Positions 7,120-10,148 of a stretch of DNA of 10,148 nucleotides are shown in pieces (within the stretch, counting starts at the first letter, position 1; every line of letters starts with the position of its first letter). The notes under the pieces were generated by a model. The model ran no database searches. It was not told the origin of the DNA and was given only the letters and a program-made list of their open reading frames with translations. The translations under genes and the position numbers were made by a program. Origin of the DNA: an uncultured Lysobacteraceae bacterium (lineage in GTDB: Bacteria > Pseudomonadota > Gammaproteobacteria > Xanthomonadales > Xanthomonadaceae); NCBI GenBank assembly GCA_946886995.1, contig CAMPJU010000030.1, positions 1 to 10,148 of the forward strand, written 5' to 3'.

Positions 7120-7700
7120 GCAGGGACTCGCATGCCCCCTGGCAGCTCGAGCCCGCGTCGGCCGGCGCGCGCGCCTGGCTGGTCGGGCTGACCGCGGTGC
7201 TGCCGGTGGCCATCACCGGCATCGCGCTGGGCTTCGCGTTCACGAGCGACGGGCCGAAGACCCTCATCGCCGGAAGCGAATCGCTGACGCTGACGGTGAT
7301 CCTCGCGGGCGTCGCGCTGCTGGGCGGCGCGATCGCGTTCGTGGTGGACCGGGCGATGCGCCGGCATCGCGTCACCGTGGATGCGGATGGCGTCGAAGTC
7401 GCCACGACGTTCTACCGCCGACGGCTGGGCTGGGCGCAACTGCGCCTGGACGAGGCGCGCGTGGCCAACCTGGACGAACACACGCACCTCAAGCCGGCGC
7501 TGAAGAGCAACGGCACCGCCCTGCCCGGCTTCCGCAGCGGCTGGTTCCGGTTGCGCAATCGCGACAAGGCACTGGTGGCGATGACAAGCGGGCCACGCGT
7601 CACGTGGATCCCGACGACGGAGGGCTACGCCCTGCTGCTGCAGCCGCGCCAGCCGCAGGCCCTGCTCGACCACCTGCGCGAGCGATGCCCCCGCCGCTGA
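7116..7700 (+). CDS. Two-TM membrane protein with bacterial PH-like domain
   Basis: The product has 194 residues. Two membrane segments at about 20-42 (AWLVGLTAVLPVAITGIALG) and 57-77 (TLTVILAGVALLGGAIAFVV) form an N-terminal hairpin. From about residue 83 comes a beta-rich cytoplasmic domain: HRVTVDADGVEVATTFYRRR, then a block with LKSNGTALPGFRSGWFRLRN and KALVAMTSGPRVTWIPTTEG. This 'NG-LPG-G-F-L-N' plus 'v-ip' pattern is typical of bacterial pleckstrin-homology-like domains. The function is unknown. Its ATG overlaps the hydrolase stop (ATGA), and no Shine-Dalgarno is obvious, so it probably relies on translational coupling. It is the last gene of the cluster; the next gene starts 23 bases later but appears to have its own promoter element. 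No terminator is visible. Confidence 0.85.
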   Translation: MSRDSHAPWQLEPASAGARAWLVGLTAVLPVAITGIALGFAFTSDGPKTLIAGSESLTLTVILAGVALLGGAIAFVVDRAMRRHRVTVDADGVEVATTFYRRRLGWAQLRLDEARVANLDEHTHLKPALKSNGTALPGFRSGWFRLRNRDKALVAMTSGPRVTWIPTTEGYALLLQPRQPQALLDHLRERCPRR

Positions 7701-7711
7701 TCGCCGTGGGA

Positions 7712-7717
7712 TAGGCT
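7712..7717 (+). promoter_or_regulatory. TANNNT -10-like element of the M15 peptidase gene, possible leaderless start
   Basis: TAGGCT lies exactly six bases before the ATG at 7724, in the 23-bp gap after the PH-domain gene. No Shine-Dalgarno fits between it and the start. The spacing is the same as at bpt, purT and 3546, which suggests a separate leaderless transcript here. Confidence 0.45.
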
Positions 7718-7723
7718 TCCGGC

Positions 7724-8518
7724 ATGCAGCCGCGCAGCCCGTTCCTGATCAACACGCCGGAGATCGAGCTCTGGCCCGGCGGCCTGTTGCGTGCCCGAGC
7801 CAACCGCGACGCACGGATCCTGGCCCGCGCAAGATGGGTGCTGCGGCGCAAGCGCGACGGTCGCTTCCTGGCCGCCGAACTGCCCGAGGGACTGGTGTCG
7901 CTGGTGCCCGCGCTGGCCGCCGAGCCGGGCATCGAAGAGGCGATGGATGCCCTCGCCCGCCATCGGCCGCGGCCACGTGGCGGCCCGTCGGGGACGCTGC
8001 CGTTGTCAGGACTGGAGGCGCGGCTGGAATCGCTCGGCCTGGATGTCGACGGCTATGCCGAACGCACCGGGCTGGCGCTCGTGCCCGAGCCGGTGCAGCT
8101 GCGGCTTGCCGGGTTCGACCGCTTCCGCCGGCCGCTGTGGCTGGAGGACCGCGCCGCCCGCGCGTGGCAGCACCTGCAACGCGCGGCGCGCCGCGACGGC
8201 GTGGTGCTCGACGCCATCTCCGGGTATCGCAGCCACGACTACCAGCTCGGGATCTTCGAGCGGAAGCGCGAGGCCGGACAGTCCGTCGACGAGATCCTCG
8301 CGGTGAATGCCGCGCCCGGTTTCAGCGAACACCACTCCGGACGCGCGCTCGACATCGGCACGCTCGACGAGCCGCCGGCGGAGGAATCATTCGAAGGCAC
8401 CGACGCCTTCCGCTGGCTGGCCGACAACGCGGCGGCCGACGGGTTCGTGCTGAGTTATCCGCGGGACAATCCGCACGGCATCACTTACGAGCCATGGCAT
8501 TGGCGGTTTGCCGGGTAA
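7724..8518 (+). CDS. M15-family (VanY/D-alanyl-D-alanine carboxypeptidase-like) peptidase without signal peptide
   Basis: The 264-residue product carries the full M15B metallopeptidase signature in its C-terminal half: the substrate segment SGYRS with YQLGIFERK, SEHHSGRALD with zinc ligands His203 and Asp210 in the SxHxxGxAxD motif, and YEPWHWRF with catalytic Glu256 and zinc ligand His259. These enzymes cleave the terminal residue of peptidoglycan stem peptides. The N-terminal 130 residues are unassigned and Arg-rich, and no signal peptide or membrane anchor is visible, which is odd for an enzyme acting on the wall. A cytosolic role on recycled muropeptides is conceivable but inferred; a missed start further upstream is unlikely because the preceding gene ends 23 bases before. 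Its last 38 bases overlap the convergent glycosylase gene. Confidence 0.92.
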   Translation: MQPRSPFLINTPEIELWPGGLLRARANRDARILARARWVLRRKRDGRFLAAELPEGLVSLVPALAAEPGIEEAMDALARHRPRPRGGPSGTLPLSGLEARLESLGLDVDGYAERTGLALVPEPVQLRLAGFDRFRRPLWLEDRAARAWQHLQRAARRDGVVLDAISGYRSHDYQLGIFERKREAGQSVDEILAVNAAPGFSEHHSGRALDIGTLDEPPAEESFEGTDAFRWLADNAAADGFVLSYPRDNPHGITYEPWHWRFAG

Positions 8519-9164
8519 ACCCGGATTTCGCGAGGTCGGCGATGCGCCAGAGGTAGAGGCTGGCGTAGGTGCGGTAGGGGCCCCAGCGTTCGCCGCGGGC
8601 GAGGAGTTCCTTCGGGGTGGGCATCGCATCGGCGCGGTCGACGAGTTGCGCGCCCTTGCGCACGCCCAGGTCGTCGACGGGGAGCACGTCGGGGCGGCCG
8701 AGGCGGAAGATCAGCATCATCTCGACGGTCCAGCGGCCGATGCCGCGGATCGGCACCAGCGCATCGATGATCGCGGCGTCGTCCATCACCGACATCCGGC
8801 GGAGCGTCGGGATCTCGCCACGCGCCTCGCGCGCCGCCAGGTCGCGCAGCGCCAGCAGCTTGTTGCCGGACACGCCGCAGCAGCGGATGGTCGCGTCGTC
8901 GCAGCGCGCCAGCGTGTCGCAGTGCAGCCGGTCGCTGTCGATCGCGGTTTCCACGCGGCCGACGATCGTCGCGGCCGCCTTGCCCGACAGCTGCTGGTAG
9001 AGGATCGACCTGGCCAGCGCGTCGACCGGATCGAACGGCTTGCGCCAGCGCGGCTCGGGAGGGATCGGCCCGATCCGTTTCATCCAGGTCGCGAGCTTGC
9101 GGTCGCGCCTGGCGAGATGGTCGTGGGCGGCGTCGGTATCGAATCCCCGGGCGTGGCGTGGCAT
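8481..9164 (-). CDS. DNA-3-methyladenine glycosylase, AlkA-like (HhH-GPD superfamily)
   Basis: The product has 227 residues. It shows the HhH-GPD fold in order: DALARSILYQQLSGKAAATI at about 48-67, the CCGVSGNKLLALRDLA segment near 95-110, the helix-hairpin-helix LVPIRGIGRWTVEMML at about 136-151, and the catalytic loop LPVDDLGVRKG with Asp165 as the expected catalytic aspartate. It ends with a WGPYRTYASLYLWRIADL helix and a short basic tail. The family removes alkylated bases such as 3-methyladenine from DNA, starting base-excision repair. The ATG at 9164 is chosen because AGGGAG lies just upstream; the TTG at 9179 belongs to that leader. The 3' end overlaps the convergent peptidase gene by 38 bp. 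A terminator-like hairpin sits immediately upstream, so its promoter is unclear. It lacks the N-terminal extension of full AlkA, as in the short 'glycosylase 2' group. Confidence 0.93.
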   Translation of the reverse strand: MPRHARGFDTDAAHDHLARRDRKLATWMKRIGPIPPEPRWRKPFDPVDALARSILYQQLSGKAAATIVGRVETAIDSDRLHCDTLARCDDATIRCCGVSGNKLLALRDLAAREARGEIPTLRRMSVMDDAAIIDALVPIRGIGRWTVEMMLIFRLGRPDVLPVDDLGVRKGAQLVDRADAMPTPKELLARGERWGPYRTYASLYLWRIADLAKSGFTRQTANAMARK

Positions 9165-9177
9165 CGCGGTCTCCCTC

Positions 9178-9213
9178 AAAAGGAAACGCGCCGCTGGCGA
9201 GGCGACGCGTTCC
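9178..9213 (-). terminator. Terminator-like hairpin downstream of the SRPBCC gene
   Basis: On the minus strand GGAACGCG (9213-9206) pairs with CGCG and TTCC (9190-9182) with a single bulged T, and is followed at once by TTTT (9181-9178). This resembles an intrinsic terminator for the gene ending at 9252. It ends only 13 bases before the glycosylase ATG, so that gene would depend on read-through or on a start within the hairpin. Confidence 0.5.
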
Positions 9214-9222
9214 GGGAAGTGC

Positions 9223-9244
9223 TCGCCGCCGAAGCGGCTCCTAC
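9223..9244 (-). repeat. REP-like palindromic element (GTAGGAGC type)
   Basis: The minus strand reads GTAGGA, then GCCGC TTCG GCGGC (five-pair stem with a UUCG loop), then GA. The GTAG head and the GC-rich hairpin fit the repetitive extragenic palindromes known from Pseudomonas and Stenotrophomonas-type genomes, which are spread by RAYT transposases. It lies just after the stop of the SRPBCC gene, the usual REP location. Only one copy is in the window, so the repeat status is inferred. Confidence 0.6.
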
Positions 9245-9251
9245 GACGGCA

Positions 9252-10148
9252 TCAGTCCTTGATGGGCCAGTAGATCTCGAACTCGCCCTCGTCGGTGAAG
9301 CTGTCGGCGATGCCGGCCTCCCACGACTCGTACGGACGGCCCGTGGTCTCGAAGCCCTGGGTCAGGGTCCAGGCGCGCAGCCCGTCGCGGAAGCGCGGCA
9401 GGTTGGCCATGTGGCCGGTCATCGAGGTGTTGGCGGCGCGGTGGCGCTCGGTGAGGCGGTACTCGACCGGGCCCTGCAGCGCGATCTCGATCGGCTCGGC
9501 GTCGACGGCCGGCGCCTGCGCGGCTTCCTCGGCCTCGGCCTCGGCAACCACCTCGCCCTCCTCGTCCCCGGCGGCGTCGGCGCCGTCCTCGTCGGCAGCC
9601 TCGTCCGGACCGGAACCCGCCGGGCGGACCGGCTGGGCGATCTCGAACGCGTAGTTCTCGGAGCCGAATTCGATGGTGACGATGCGCAGCGGACCGGCGG
9701 CCTCCAGGTCGTTCGCCTGCATCACCTTCTCGATCCACTGCCAGTTGGTGCGCATCTGCGCCTCGACGACGGCGTTGTCGCGGGCGACGGTCGACGGCAC
9801 GAACAGCACGTTCTCCACCGGGCGCTCGACGACTTCCGGCTCGTCGGGCAGCAGTGCGTAGTCGTAGTTCGGGATGGTCGCCAGCATGTTGCCCAGGCGG
9901 CCCAGGCTGATCTTCATGCTGTCGCCGACGTTGCGCGACACGTACAGCCCCTCGTAACGGCCGAGGATGTTCCAGCCGTAGTCGACGCTGTAGCTCTGGG
10001 TGATCTTGACGTTCCGGTTGTTGCGGCCGGTCGGCTCGAGGGTGATGGTCATGCGCTTGTCGTCGCCGCGGTCGACGTTGTCGACGGCGTACACGATGCG
10101 CTCGCCCGGCACGGCCTCGACGATCTCCCACTTGCCCGCACCGACGCG
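9252..10148 (-). CDS. SRPBCC/polyketide-cyclase-like protein with acidic linker and GyrI-like C-terminus (5'-truncated)
   Basis: The reading frame is open to the right edge (RVGAGKWEIVEAVPGERIVY), and this is already the interior of an SRPBCC domain ('GxGxWEIVEAxPGERIxY'), so the start lies outside the window; the GTG at 10112 is rejected. The visible 298 residues comprise the SRPBCC part, with VKITQSYSVDYGWNILGRYE (helix-grip fold), to about residue 95, then a second region with VPSTVARDNAVVEAQMRTNW. A strongly acidic Ala/Glu/Asp linker follows at about 180-215 (DEAADEDGADAAGDEEGEVV). The last 75 residues (EYRLTERHRAANTSMTGHMA to FEIYWPIKD) resemble the end of GyrI-like/effector-binding domains. 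Both fold types bind hydrophobic small ligands; the ligand is unknown. A REP-like element and a hairpin terminator follow its stop. Confidence 0.82.
   Translation of the reverse strand, partial: RVGAGKWEIVEAVPGERIVYAVDNVDRGDDKRMTITLEPTGRNNRNVKITQSYSVDYGWNILGRYEGLYVSRNVGDSMKISLGRLGNMLATIPNYDYALLPDEPEVVERPVENVLFVPSTVARDNAVVEAQMRTNWQWIEKVMQANDLEAAGPLRIVTIEFGSENYAFEIAQPVRPAGSGPDEAADEDGADAAGDEEGEVVAEAEAEEAAQAPAVDAEPIEIALQGPVEYRLTERHRAANTSMTGHMANLPRFRDGLRAWTLTQGFETTGRPYESWEAGIADSFTDEGEFEIYWPIKD

Noticed and set aside
9165..9179. TTG start for the glycosylase at 9179
   Set aside because: Those codons contain the AGGGAG ribosome site for the ATG at 9164.
1..10148. tRNA, rRNA, CRISPR array, insertion sequence or prophage genes
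   Set aside because: None seen: no CCA-ended cloverleaf candidates, no regularly spaced repeats, no transposase or integrase motifs, and coding density and base composition look even throughout.

Overview
The window is very GC-rich (about 70%), densely coded DNA with no mobile elements, RNA genes or CRISPR. Gene content and protein style (formate-dependent PurT, bacterial-type Bpt leucyltransferase, a sigma factor with a membrane tail, a 'GTAGGAGC…' REP-like element) point to a gammaproteobacterium of the Xanthomonadaceae/Lysobacteraceae, for example Lysobacter or Luteimonas. This placement is inference from sequence style, not a database match.

Layout. 1-1032 (+): an ECF-type sigma factor, cut by the left edge, with a C-terminal multi-pass membrane region. 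1061-1801 (+): bpt, an N-end-rule aminoacyl-transferase. Convergent to it, 1807-2268 (-): a small protein with a histone-H1-like Lys/Ala tail. Upstream of that on the same strand, 2324-3523 (-): purT. Divergent from purT across only 22 bp, 3546-4460 (+): an exported propeller-like protein.

4494-7700 (+) is the most interesting block: a tightly packed five-gene cluster encoding a two-TM SPFH/band-7 protein, an Arc-like ribbon-helix-helix protein, a 57-residue DUF4177-type protein, an exported alpha/beta hydrolase and a two-TM PH-domain-like protein. Stops and starts overlap or nearly touch throughout. In front of it lies a perfect 21-bp AT-rich palindrome made of two 8-bp palindromes (TGATATCA) spaced 11 bp apart. 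This is the geometry of Arc-type operators, so the cluster is probably autoregulated by its own second gene product.

7724-8518 (+) encodes an M15/VanY-type peptidase with complete zinc motifs but no visible signal peptide. It overlaps the 3' end of the convergent AlkA-like DNA glycosylase gene (8481-9164, -). Upstream of that gene are a terminator-like hairpin and a REP-like element, then an SRPBCC protein with an acidic linker and a GyrI-like C-terminal part (9252-10148, -), cut by the right edge.

A second pattern runs across the window. Four genes without a convincing Shine-Dalgarno (bpt, purT, the propeller gene, the M15 peptidase) each have TANNNT exactly six bases before the ATG, which suggests leaderless transcripts starting at the A of the start codon. 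The purT and propeller-gene elements overlap on opposite strands.
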